Of a stretch of DNA of 53,306 bases, positions 29,087-37,368 are shown one piece after another. The notes beneath the pieces are model-generated. The model saw only the letters and a program-made list of their open reading frames with translations, searched no databases and was not told where the DNA came from. Source of the stretch: Acidimicrobiaceae bacterium. Lineage in GTDB: Bacteria; Actinomycetota; Acidimicrobiia; Acidimicrobiales; MedAcidi-G1. The translations under genes were made by a program, and so were the position numbers. Every line of letters starts with the position of its first letter. Within the stretch, counting starts at the first letter, position 1. Where the stretch lies: NCBI GenBank assembly GCA_002729765.1, contig PBYV01000051.1, positions 1 through 53,306 of the forward strand. Reading direction: 5' to 3'.

Positions 29087-30510
29087 GATAGTTCCTCTTT
29101 TACCGTGGGTAATTCGATTACAAAGCGGGAACCTGTTTCTGATTCTGTTGCTTTTATATTTTCTACCCATACTTTTCCTCCGTGGAGTCGAACGTCCTCC
29201 TGTACGAGACTCAGACCTAAACCTGTTCCTCCATCATCACCACGCTGACCGCTACTTGAACCTCTTGAAAAACGGTCAAAAATAATTTTTCGTTCTTCTG
29301 CTGAAATTCCGGGTCCTGCATCCTCTACAGCTATTTCAATTGAATCTTCATTTGTTAAAACTTCTATCACGGTAGGACCGTTTCCATAACGGTGAGCATT
29401 GTCTATGAGGTTGGACAGAGCTCTCGCTAAACGTCTCTTATCAACATTTATGACTAGGGTGTCTGCTCTTGCGGGAAGCATGTAACTGATTGAAGTGTCG
29501 TTTCTCGTAGCAGCTTTTATGAACTGAGTGACATTGACTTCTTCGAGTTGTAGAGAGGCAGCACCAGCGTCATAACCGGAGATTTCGAGAAGTTCAGAGA
29601 CGAGTCGGTTAAATCGTTCCAGATCACGTGATAGTAGATCGAGTGCAGTTTGAGACCTTTTGGAGAGTTCATTCTTTCTAGCCTCCAGGACTCCAACACT
29701 TGCCTTAAGTGTGGTTAAGGGACTCCTCAATTCGTGACTCACTTCAGAAGCAAAGCGTGCATCCCGATGAATGCGCTCTTCAAGAGCTCTAGCCATTTCA
29801 TTGAAGGATTCCGATAGTCGATCTAGATCAGGATCACTTTGTCGAATCAACCTTGTATCTAGACGACCACCAGCGATAGCTTCTGCTGCTTCTCTCACGT
29901 TCCTCAGGGGTCGTAATGTGCGGCGACTTATCCACCAGCCAAGAAGGGCCGCAAGAGAAGTGACCCCTGTTCCTGCTCCAAAAAGAATTATACGCAGGTC
30001 ATCGAGTGTATCTTCTAGGTCAGTTAGGTCAACTATGGCGAAATATGCTGCATCAAATACTTGAAGTGGAATCCCTAAAACAAGACGAGTTTTGCCATTA
30101 ATTTCTGCTCTTAACTGACCGGCTTTGAGTTCTGTAACTCGTTTTAAAATTTTCTCTGGAATGTCATCTCTGTCTAGTTCTTGTGAAGGGAGCCAGTCGT
30201 TACCAATTCTTATTAATCGTTGACTCCCTTCGATTTTTGTCATTGAATCTACAATTGATGGTAGGTCTTCGACAGAAGAGTCTGGTGTTAGCTGATTCGA
30301 TAAACGCGTGGCATTAGTTGAAGCAAAAGCTGATGCAGCGGTTTCACGGCTATCGATAAGTTGTTGCCTAGTAAGCACAAGAGTTACTCCCGAAAGTCCG
30401 ATAGATACGAGTAAACCGCCGACTGCGAAGAAGAGGGAAATTCTGGTTCTCAGACCTAGTTTGAGTTTGTAAGAAAGAGCTTCGGTTCGGTCGTGCTTTT
30501 CATTTGACAT
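29083..30510 (-). CDS. Sensor histidine kinase (HAMP-HisKA-HATPase), MtrB-like
   Basis: 475 aa; FASEVSHELRSPLTTLKASV, RALSNLIDNAHRYGNGPTVIEV, VEDAGPGISAEERKIIFDRFSRGS, GGTGLGLSLVQEDVRLHGGKVWVEN. Confidence 0.92.
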   Translation of the reverse strand: MSNEKHDRTEALSYKLKLGLRTRISLFFAVGGLLVSIGLSGVTLVLTRQQLIDSRETAASAFASTNATRLSNQLTPDSSVEDLPSIVDSMTKIEGSQRLIRIGNDWLPSQELDRDDIPEKILKRVTELKAGQLRAEINGKTRLVLGIPLQVFDAAYFAIVDLTDLEDTLDDLRIILFGAGTGVTSLAALLGWWISRRTLRPLRNVREAAEAIAGGRLDTRLIRQSDPDLDRLSESFNEMARALEERIHRDARFASEVSHELRSPLTTLKASVGVLEARKNELSKRSQTALDLLSRDLERFNRLVSELLEISGYDAGAASLQLEEVNVTQFIKAATRNDTSISYMLPARADTLVINVDKRRLARALSNLIDNAHRYGNGPTVIEVLTNEDSIEIAVEDAGPGISAEERKIIFDRFSRGSSSGQRGDDGGTGLGLSLVQEDVRLHGGKVWVENIKATESETGSRFVIELPTVKEELS

Positions 30511-30536
30511 TGGTTAGCTAATTCTTATAACCGACA

Positions 30537-31220
30537 TTAAAACTGGGTTTGGAGTTTGTAGCCCATTCCCCTTACAGTGACCACGTATTTTGGATTTGCG
30601 GGATCCATTTCGACCTTAGTTCGTAGACGTCTAACATGTACATCCACAAGTCGACTATCGCCGAAATAGTCATACCCCCAAACTCGTTCTAGTAAATCTT
30701 CACGACTTAGAACTTTTCCAGAGTTGGTAGCTAGTTCGATCAAAAGTTTAAATTCGGTGCGTGTCAGATGAACTTCTTTGCCATTAACGCGGACCATTCC
30801 CTCATCGGCAATTATTTCAAGTTGGTCAAATAAAAATTTTGTCGTCGTGCCTATAGTCTTAGATCTTCTGAGGAGTGCCCTAACGCGTGCAGATAACTCC
30901 TTTGGATCGAAAGGTTTCCGTAGGTAGTCATCCGCTCCAGCTTCCAGACCGGCCACAACGTCATGACTATCTGAGCGGGCGGTAACCATAACGATTGGAA
31001 CATCACCTAAACGTCGTATTTTTCGACAGACTTCAAATCCGTCGATCCCTGGAAGCATGATGTCTATCAACACGACGTCACTGGGTTGTCTCGAGAATGA
31101 AGCCAAAGCATCTTCACCATTAGAGGTTTCTTCAACCTCCCAGCCTTCTTCTTGAAGGGCTAGGCTGACGGCAGTTCGAATTCTTTCGTCATCTTCTACT
31201 GTAAGAATTCTTACACTCAT
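30537..31220 (-). CDS. OmpR-family response regulator, MtrA-like
   Basis: 227 aa; VEDDERIRTAV, LIDIMLPGIDGFEVCRKIRRLGDVPIVMVTAR, VWGYDYFGDSRLVDVHVRRLRTKVEMDPANPKYVVTVRGMGYKL; operon order mtrA-mtrB-lpqB. Confidence 0.93.
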   Translation of the reverse strand: MSVRILTVEDDERIRTAVSLALQEEGWEVEETSNGEDALASFSRQPSDVVLIDIMLPGIDGFEVCRKIRRLGDVPIVMVTARSDSHDVVAGLEAGADDYLRKPFDPKELSARVRALLRRSKTIGTTTKFLFDQLEIIADEGMVRVNGKEVHLTRTEFKLLIELATNSGKVLSREDLLERVWGYDYFGDSRLVDVHVRRLRTKVEMDPANPKYVVTVRGMGYKLQTQF

Positions 31221-31341
31221 ACTTTAATGTTGCCTCATTTCTTGGGTAGTTGCGGCATTTTGTAAGGATTGAAATTTTTTCTCTGTTTTTATTCTAGAAA
31301 GTGAATTGATTTTAAAAGGTTTTTTGAATATTTAACAGTAG

Positions 31342-32211
31342 TTATGAATAATCTACCTGACTGGTTATTAGTAATTCCACTACTTGATCTATTAGATGCT
31401 TGGAGGAAGCTACTGTAATTGAGTTTTCAGAAATCTCTGAAGAACTTTTTAATACATTGACTTCAGGCTGGCTATAGTCGCCAGATTTTGAAGGGTTAAT
31501 CATCATCATTACGCCTCCAGCATTTTTTACAAGAGCATGACCCGCTGAAATGTCCCAAGGGGAGAGTCCATGTTCAAAAAATGCGTCGACCCGACCGCAA
31601 GCTACTGACGCGAGGTCAAATGCTGCTCCACCCATTCGACGGATGTCTCTAATTTTTGGCAAAATCCCGATCAAGTTTTTCGCTTGAGTGCCTCTGAATT
31701 CAGATTTGTAAGAAAAGCCTGTAGCGATTAATGCGTTGGAGAGTTCGTTTGTTTTACTTACTTCAACTTCTCTACCATTGCAGGTTGTTCCGTGGGAAGA
31801 TGAAGCGCTAAATAACTCATTCAGCAAAGGGGCGTAGATAGCTCCAACTTTTGTTTCCTTGTCGATTTCAACTCCCACTGATATTGAAAACCCAGGGTGG
31901 CTGTAAACAAAGTTTGTTGTTCCATCTATAGGGTCGATAAACCATCGGATATTGTTTTTCCCTTTTATGTAGGTTCCTTCTTCGCAGATGATTTCATCGT
32001 TTGGTCTATGAGAAGTGATGTATTTTGTGATTTGTTTCTCAGACCATTCATCAATTTCAGTTACAAGGTCAGTTGCAGAACTCTTCGAAGTTTGTATGTG
32101 TTGTTCGCCAAGTCTTTTGGCAACTTTTTTACCAGTTCTCTTAGCAATGTTGGCGGCAAGAGTCCGTAAGTCTTCTTCGATTGATTTTTTACTCAACTGG
32201 GAATCTTTCAC
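31342..32211 (-). CDS. Inositol monophosphatase family protein
   Basis: Likely GTG start at 32211 (ORF track opens at 32286); IICEEGTYIKGKNNIRWFIDPIDGTTNFVYSHPGFSISVGV, SPWDISAGHALVKNAGG. Confidence 0.9.
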   Translation of the reverse strand: MKDSQLSKKSIEEDLRTLAANIAKRTGKKVAKRLGEQHIQTSKSSATDLVTEIDEWSEKQITKYITSHRPNDEIICEEGTYIKGKNNIRWFIDPIDGTTNFVYSHPGFSISVGVEIDKETKVGAIYAPLLNELFSASSSHGTTCNGREVEVSKTNELSNALIATGFSYKSEFRGTQAKNLIGILPKIRDIRRMGGAAFDLASVACGRVDAFFEHGLSPWDISAGHALVKNAGGVMMMINPSKSGDYSQPEVNVLKSSSEISENSITVASSKHLIDQVVELLITSQVDYS

Positions 32212-32464
32212 GTACCGATTGTTGACGTTCGGTCGTCTTCCATTCAGACATAGCTTTGAGGGCCAGATTCGAAACCACAGAGACACCGCCAGCAGCCAGC
32301 AAGGCAGCCCCCAGACCTATAGAGCCAGAAAGTGTCTCGCATCCATTTTCACACTGTAAATCCGTAACTGCGTATCCAACTAGACCTCCGCATAATCCAG
32401 AAATAGTAATTGCAGTAATCGCCATAATCCTTGATTTCACCGAGGGGGCTGAAGAAGTGGCCAT
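32189..32464 (-). CDS. Small membrane protein of unknown function
   Basis: 91 aa; two hydrophobic segments (IMAITAITISGLCGGLVGYAV; GSIGLGAALLAAGGVSVVSNLAL); overlaps downstream IMPase start by about 23 nt. Confidence 0.55.
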   Translation of the reverse strand: MATSSAPSVKSRIMAITAITISGLCGGLVGYAVTDLQCENGCETLSGSIGLGAALLAAGGVSVVSNLALKAMSEWKTTERQQSVRERFPVE

Positions 32465-32558
32465 ATAAATTTATACTCCTGATTCTGCTTTATAGAGTTG
32501 GTGCTAACTTTAGGCTATAGGTCAAAATCAACTACTTAATTAGGCAAATAATATTGAT

Positions 32559-33083
32559 ATGAAAAATGAATCCTTTCGAAACTGGTCAGTTGCTGGAGGG
32601 CTTATTCGAAATGACTCTAAAATCTTATTGGTTGCTAATCGACGCAAAGGCAAGATGCACCGTGGAAAAAAAGGTGGAATAGATTGGACTCCACCTGGAG
32701 GTGTGATCGATGAGGGTGAGAGTGCAGTTGAAGCTCTGGAGCGTGAAGTGTATGAGGAGACTGGTTTACGCGCGTCGACTTGGTCTGAGTTGGTTTATGG
32801 AGTATCTGTAAATTTCCTTAAACAGAATATGGCTCTAGAGGTAGAGGTTTTTGAAGCAATTAACTGGACTGGTTCGTTAGTAATAAATGATCCAGATGAA
32901 ATTGTTGAAGAAGCCGAATTTCTTTCTGAAAAAGCTTGTGAAGCTCGATTGAAAAATTCTCCAGTTTGGGTTAGAGAACCAGTACTTGCATATATAAAAG
33001 GAGAAATACCCTCCGAAAAAAGTTTTAGCTATACAGCTATATCTGACAAAACCGGCAACTTGATCGTGGAACGCAAGCAGTGA
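32559..33083 (+). CDS. NUDIX hydrolase
   Basis: 174 aa; Nudix box GGVIDEGESAVEALEREVYEETGLRA. Confidence 0.92.
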   Translation: MKNESFRNWSVAGGLIRNDSKILLVANRRKGKMHRGKKGGIDWTPPGGVIDEGESAVEALEREVYEETGLRASTWSELVYGVSVNFLKQNMALEVEVFEAINWTGSLVINDPDEIVEEAEFLSEKACEARLKNSPVWVREPVLAYIKGEIPSEKSFSYTAISDKTGNLIVERKQ

Positions 33084-34330
33084 CAATCTCAATATTGCAC
33101 GTAGACATGGATGCGTTCTTTGCTTCAGTTGAATTACTGCGCCATCCGGAATTAGTAGGTAAACCTGTTGTAGTGGGAGGAAGTGGGAATCGTGGTGTTG
33201 TAGCCGCAGCTTCTTATGAGGCACGTTCCTACGGAATCTACTCTGCTATGCCATCCAGAATAGCTAAAAGACTCTGTAGGGATCTGGTAGTCATTTCTGG
33301 GGATTACGAATTCTATGTTCAGGCGAGTGAAAGAATTATGAATATTCTCAAAAGGTTTACTCCCTTGGTTGAACCACTGTCCCTGGATGAAGCTTTTTTA
33401 GATATCGGGGGAGTGCGAAGAGTTCATGGAGAGCCTAAAGCAATTGCGTATAAAATCCGAGATGCGATATATGAAGAAGAAGGTCTTAGATGCAGTGTTG
33501 GAGGGTCTGTAAATAAGTTTTTGGCGAAACTCTCGAGTGAGAATGCAAAACCGAAAGTAGGACCCAGAGGTCCTGTATATGGTGAGAGTGTTTTTCTTCT
33601 TGATGAAAACGAAGTAGAAATTTTTTTAGATCCACTTCCTGTTCATGCAGTTTGGGGTGTCGGACCTAAAACTCATAAAAAGTTAAATGCTCTAGGAATA
33701 GAGACTGTAGGGGAACTTAGTCGAGTTTCTGAAGGAAGTTTGGTTTCGAACCTAGGGAAAGCAGCTGGTCAACAGCTCTGGCGTCTAGCTAGAGGCATTG
33801 ACAACCGAAATGTAGTCGTAGAACAGGAAGCTAAATCTATAGGACATGAGGAAACATTTTCTAAGGACTTAACAAATCGAGAAGACTTGGAACGCGAGTT
33901 GGTTCGACTGGTTGATTCTGTTTCATGGCGCTTAAGAAAATCTGAAAAGAAATGCCGCACAGTTTCCTTAAAAATACGCTATTCGGACTTCACTACTTTT
34001 TCTCGCTCTTATACCTTTCCGGATCCAACTTCTCTTTCTTCTATGGTTTTGGAAGAAGCCAAGAAGTTGCTTAGTGAGGTGGATTTAAGACCTGGTGTCA
34101 GACTACTCGGAATTTCTGTGACGAATTTCGATAAGAATTCCGGAGAGCAACTTAAATTTTCTGAAAATTCTCATTCCAATCGGAAAGACAGTGAAGATGC
34201 TGTCGATTTGATTCGAGATCGATTCGGTGTCGCGTCAATTGGGCCGGCGAGCATACTCAGTTCCACTGGGATGCGTGTTAAAAGAAAAGGAGAACAACAG
34301 TGGGGCCCAGATGAAAATTCAAGTGATTGA
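33080..34330 (+). CDS. dinB: DNA polymerase IV (Y family)
   Basis: 416 aa, GTG start; ILHVDMDAFFASVELLRHPELVGKPVVVGG, EPLSLDEAFLDIGG, SVGGSVNKFLAKLSSENAKP. Confidence 0.93.
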   Translation: MTISILHVDMDAFFASVELLRHPELVGKPVVVGGSGNRGVVAAASYEARSYGIYSAMPSRIAKRLCRDLVVISGDYEFYVQASERIMNILKRFTPLVEPLSLDEAFLDIGGVRRVHGEPKAIAYKIRDAIYEEEGLRCSVGGSVNKFLAKLSSENAKPKVGPRGPVYGESVFLLDENEVEIFLDPLPVHAVWGVGPKTHKKLNALGIETVGELSRVSEGSLVSNLGKAAGQQLWRLARGIDNRNVVVEQEAKSIGHEETFSKDLTNREDLERELVRLVDSVSWRLRKSEKKCRTVSLKIRYSDFTTFSRSYTFPDPTSLSSMVLEEAKKLLSEVDLRPGVRLLGISVTNFDKNSGEQLKFSENSHSNRKDSEDAVDLIRDRFGVASIGPASILSSTGMRVKRKGEQQWGPDENSSD

Positions 34331-34420
34331 ATAGAAAGGGTTACTTCTTGATAGGTGTTATGCCTTGATTAACAGTTAGAATTTATTTACAGATATATAC
34401 ACGGTAGGAGAGTCAGATAG

Positions 34421-34813
34421 ATGCCACTTTCAGAAGATGAAGAGAAGATTCTTCTTGAAATAGAGGAAAGTCTTTATGAGAGTGATCCTGAGTTGGCGCG
34501 TGAAGTTTCTGAAACCACCGTTTACACAAAGTCGCTCAAAAATTTAAAATGGTCAGTTTTAGTTTTTTTTCTTGGGGTGGTTTGCATGCTCTTAACGTTG
34601 TCCATTTCTTTCATAGTTGCGTTTCTTGCATTTCTACTGATGTTATTTTCAGCACTTGCAATTGAAAGAAATGCCAGAAACCTTGGTCGAACCGGTATTC
34701 AACAAGCATCTCAATCTTCAATGTGGAGTGAAAAAGGTATCAAATTGGGAGACTCATCACAGAAGTTTCGAGATCTGATGAAAGAGCGTTTCCGTCGCGA
34801 TAATCTCGGCTGA
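34421..34813 (+). CDS. DUF3040-domain membrane protein
   Basis: 130 aa; MPLSEDEEKILLEIEESLYESDPELAREV N-terminus followed by two hydrophobic segments, as in actinobacterial DUF3040 proteins. Confidence 0.88.
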   Translation: MPLSEDEEKILLEIEESLYESDPELAREVSETTVYTKSLKNLKWSVLVFFLGVVCMLLTLSISFIVAFLAFLLMLFSALAIERNARNLGRTGIQQASQSSMWSEKGIKLGDSSQKFRDLMKERFRRDNLG

Positions 34814-34827
34814 AATCATAAAGGGGA

Positions 34828-35691
34828 ATGTTAGTGAAGGATATTCTCGCAGTAGATGTAGGTGCAACTAAACTTGCAGCAGCCCGAGTTACTTCAGATG
34901 GTGTGATTAAAAAACGATCTTCAACCCCTACGGAATCCAGGAATGGGGAAGAGTTATTCCGAAAGTTGATTTCTTTATCTGAAGAAGTTTTAGATGGAAC
35001 AGAAGTCGACGGTTGTGGAGTGGGAAGTGCTGGACCGATGAGGAATAACGGGGAGGAGATCTCTCCGTTAAACATTCCTCAATGGAGAAACTTTCCATTG
35101 AGGTCGAAATTGTCAGAAGCTCTTGGTATACCAGTAGCCCTCGATAATGATGCTAAAGCAATTGCCCTAGGAGAGGGCTGGGTTGGGGCAGCTTCCGGTC
35201 ATAAAAATTATTTAGCGATGGTAGTTTCGACTGGAATCGGTGGCGGTTTTGTAATCGATGGAAAGCTCTTGGATGGAGAGATGGGTAACGCTGGTCATAT
35301 AGGACATATAAATGTTGAACCCGATGGCCCCATGTGTGCATGTGGTAGTAACGGTTGCCTTGAAGCGGTTGCTTCGGGTGGTGCAATAGAAAAAGAAACT
35401 GGTATGCCCGCTACAGAAGCATCAGAAGAGGTAAAAATACGCTGTGGTTATTTTGTTGGAAAAGCTGTTTCGATAGCTGTCAATCTGCTGAATATTCCCA
35501 CCGTATTAATCGGAGGCTCAGTTGCTTTAGGATTCGGACCTATCTTTCTTAATCAAGTTCGTTCAACTGCAGCAAGTTTTTGTGGTCTTGATTTCACAAA
35601 AAACCTGCAGGTAAATTTTGCAAGCCTTAAAGACGAAGCTCCTTTGATTGGAGCTGCTGCGGTTTGGCTGAATACTAAAGGAGTTAATTAG
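34828..35691 (+). CDS. ROK family sugar kinase (glucokinase-like)
   Basis: 287 aa; LAVDVGATKLAAARV, VSTGIGGGFVIDGKLLDGEMGNAGHIGHINVEPDGPMCACGSNGCLEAVASG. Confidence 0.92.
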   Translation: MLVKDILAVDVGATKLAAARVTSDGVIKKRSSTPTESRNGEELFRKLISLSEEVLDGTEVDGCGVGSAGPMRNNGEEISPLNIPQWRNFPLRSKLSEALGIPVALDNDAKAIALGEGWVGAASGHKNYLAMVVSTGIGGGFVIDGKLLDGEMGNAGHIGHINVEPDGPMCACGSNGCLEAVASGGAIEKETGMPATEASEEVKIRCGYFVGKAVSIAVNLLNIPTVLIGGSVALGFGPIFLNQVRSTAASFCGLDFTKNLQVNFASLKDEAPLIGAAAVWLNTKGVN

Positions 35692-35951
35692 TGCTGAAAG
35701 GTAAATGGTTGACAAAGCTCTTCTTTGCTCTGTTGTGGAAACCTTCATTGTGGTCTACAAGCATTAAGCAGATTTTTATTCTCGCCAAAAGTAGATGGCT
35801 ATTGATTCCTCCCTTTCTGCCATTTCCTAGTAACGATTTTTTGGAATTCAGAATTATTACTTATCAGGGCGAGTCGGGAAAGCTGCCACAAACTGATGTT
35901 GTAATTAAATGGCTTACATGGGTAGCAGATTTAGAAAAATCAAAGAATTAA
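35691..35951 (+). CDS. Small basic/hydrophobic protein of unknown function
   Basis: 86 aa, GTG start overlapping stop of ROK gene; 5 bp upstream of ligase gene; operonic position. Confidence 0.65.
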   Translation: MLKGKWLTKLFFALLWKPSLWSTSIKQIFILAKSRWLLIPPFLPFPSNDFLEFRIITYQGESGKLPQTDVVIKWLTWVADLEKSKN

Positions 35952-35955
35952 TACC

Positions 35956-36597
35956 GTGGAAAGCTGGAGTATTAAAAGATCTCAAGGAAGTGTTGCTGAT
36001 AGGCATCTAACACTTCCTACCTTTGAGTCTCGGCAAATAATTATTCATGAGATAGATAGACCAACAATGGTCTTTGGAACTGCGCAGAAAAATATGTTCT
36101 TAGAAACTGCTATCGAATGTGATTATGTTTATAGGAAATCAGGAGGAGGAGCTGTCTTCCTCGAACCAGGTAAGGTCCTATGGGTCGATTTTGTTGTCCC
36201 GAGAGAAGACCCTCTGTGGTGTAACGACATTAGACGTTCCTCGCTATGGCTGGGTGAACTTTGGGTAAGAGCCATGAAAGACATTGGCCTTTACGGGGAA
36301 GTTCATAATGAAGAAATCCGAAAAACGGAACTTTCTCGATTTGTGTGTTTTGCAGGGTTAGCAACTGGTGAGGTCACAGTTTCAGGAAAAAAAGCTATTG
36401 GTATTAGTCAGAGACGAACTCGAGAAGGGGCGTGGTTCCAGTGCGCTGCTCTGTTTTCTTGGCCTGCGGAAAGAATTGTCCGTCTACTTCAAATGGAACC
36501 AGTAAAAAAGATCGTTGACGATTTACTTAAACTGGCCGCTCCTATTGAAGCAGATCCAGATGAATTACTGCTCTCACTTATAAAAAGCGTTAATTAG
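35956..36597 (+). CDS. Lipoate-protein ligase A-like (BPL/LplA superfamily)
   Basis: 213 aa; VFGTAQKN, VYRKSGGGAVFLEPGKVLWVDFVVPREDPLW, AIGISQRRTREGAWFQCAALF. Confidence 0.82.
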   Translation: MESWSIKRSQGSVADRHLTLPTFESRQIIIHEIDRPTMVFGTAQKNMFLETAIECDYVYRKSGGGAVFLEPGKVLWVDFVVPREDPLWCNDIRRSSLWLGELWVRAMKDIGLYGEVHNEEIRKTELSRFVCFAGLATGEVTVSGKKAIGISQRRTREGAWFQCAALFSWPAERIVRLLQMEPVKKIVDDLLKLAAPIEADPDELLLSLIKSVN

Positions 36598-36659
36598 AAC
36601 CTATTAAACCGTAATAAATCAAAGGAAATTGATTAAATCTCTTTCTTTTGGCGCGCCTG

Positions 36660-36688
36660 TTGACAAAAGTGGGGGGGTATACTAGAAA
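36660..36688 (+). promoter_or_regulatory. Candidate sigma70-type promoter of mraZ/dcw cluster
   Basis: TTGACA (36660-36665) - 17 nt - TAGAAA (36683-36688); overlapping TATACT at 36678-36683 with 12-nt spacing; spacer contains G7. Confidence 0.6.
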
Positions 36689-36690
36689 TG

Positions 36691-36715
36691 TGGAGGAAAA
36701 TGGGGCGAAATGGGA
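36691..36715 (+). promoter_or_regulatory. Candidate MraZ operator: three 10-bp-phased TGGRR boxes
   Basis: TGGAG-gaaaa-TGGGG-cgaaa-TGGGA starting at 36691, 36701, 36711, just upstream of mraZ; fits the known MraZ-binding TGGGN repeat architecture. Confidence 0.75.
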
Positions 36716-36776
36716 AATATTTCTTTTCTCTTGTTTTCTAGCGGATTTTCAATACAGGTAGAAAAAGGAAAACAGA

Positions 36777-37202
36777 ATGCTTTTTGTCGGAACACATGAA
36801 CATTCACTCGATGAAAAAGGGCGCCTAGTGCTTCCCGCGAAGTTCCGATCCCGCTTTTCCGCAGAAGCGTTTATTTCACCTGCAGCTAATTGCATTGCAA
36901 TTTATACGCCTGAAGCTTTTGCGGAAATGGTGTCGCGGCTTCAGACGCAAATTCAGGAGGGAAGTGTGGAACCCAAAATACTCAGGCGACTTGCGGCTAA
37001 TTCTGATGAACAACGCATAGACAGTCAAGGCAGATTAAGCATTCCACAACGTTTACGTGAATTTGCTTCTTTAGAAAATGAGGCACTCCTCTGTGGAGCG
37101 ATTACACACATAGAGATTTGGAACCCCAGTGACTGGGAAGGAATGGCAGATGATCTTGACAGATCACTGGCAGATACTTTCTGGCAGGGGGGAGGAATAT
37201 AA
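36777..37202 (+). CDS. mraZ: Transcriptional regulator MraZ
   Basis: 141 aa; LFVGTHEHSLDEKGRLVLPAKFRSRF, DEQRIDSQGRLSIPQRLREFA. Confidence 0.96.
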   Translation: MLFVGTHEHSLDEKGRLVLPAKFRSRFSAEAFISPAANCIAIYTPEAFAEMVSRLQTQIQEGSVEPKILRRLAANSDEQRIDSQGRLSIPQRLREFASLENEALLCGAITHIEIWNPSDWEGMADDLDRSLADTFWQGGGI

Positions 37203-37368
37203 CCACTGCTCATTTAAACAGCTCAATCTTCCGATTATGGATCGTTCTTCGGATAGCGGATGGAAGGCCCCTCCTCCACCTCCTCCCATCAAGATCTTTA
37301 AGAGAATTTCTTAAGTTTGGTTATCCGGGGAACGGTCGATAGTCGGAAAATATTCCAAAGGTAATTAA

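Noticed and set aside
32877-33224. 115-aa antisense ORF over the NUDIX-dinB junction
   Set aside because: Spans two supported plus-strand genes; no motif or RBS.
37129-37314. 61-aa ORF overlapping the mraZ 3' end as a full gene
   Set aside because: Most of it is an alternative frame of mraZ; only the 37237-37314 portion is considered, and only as a low-confidence micro-ORF.
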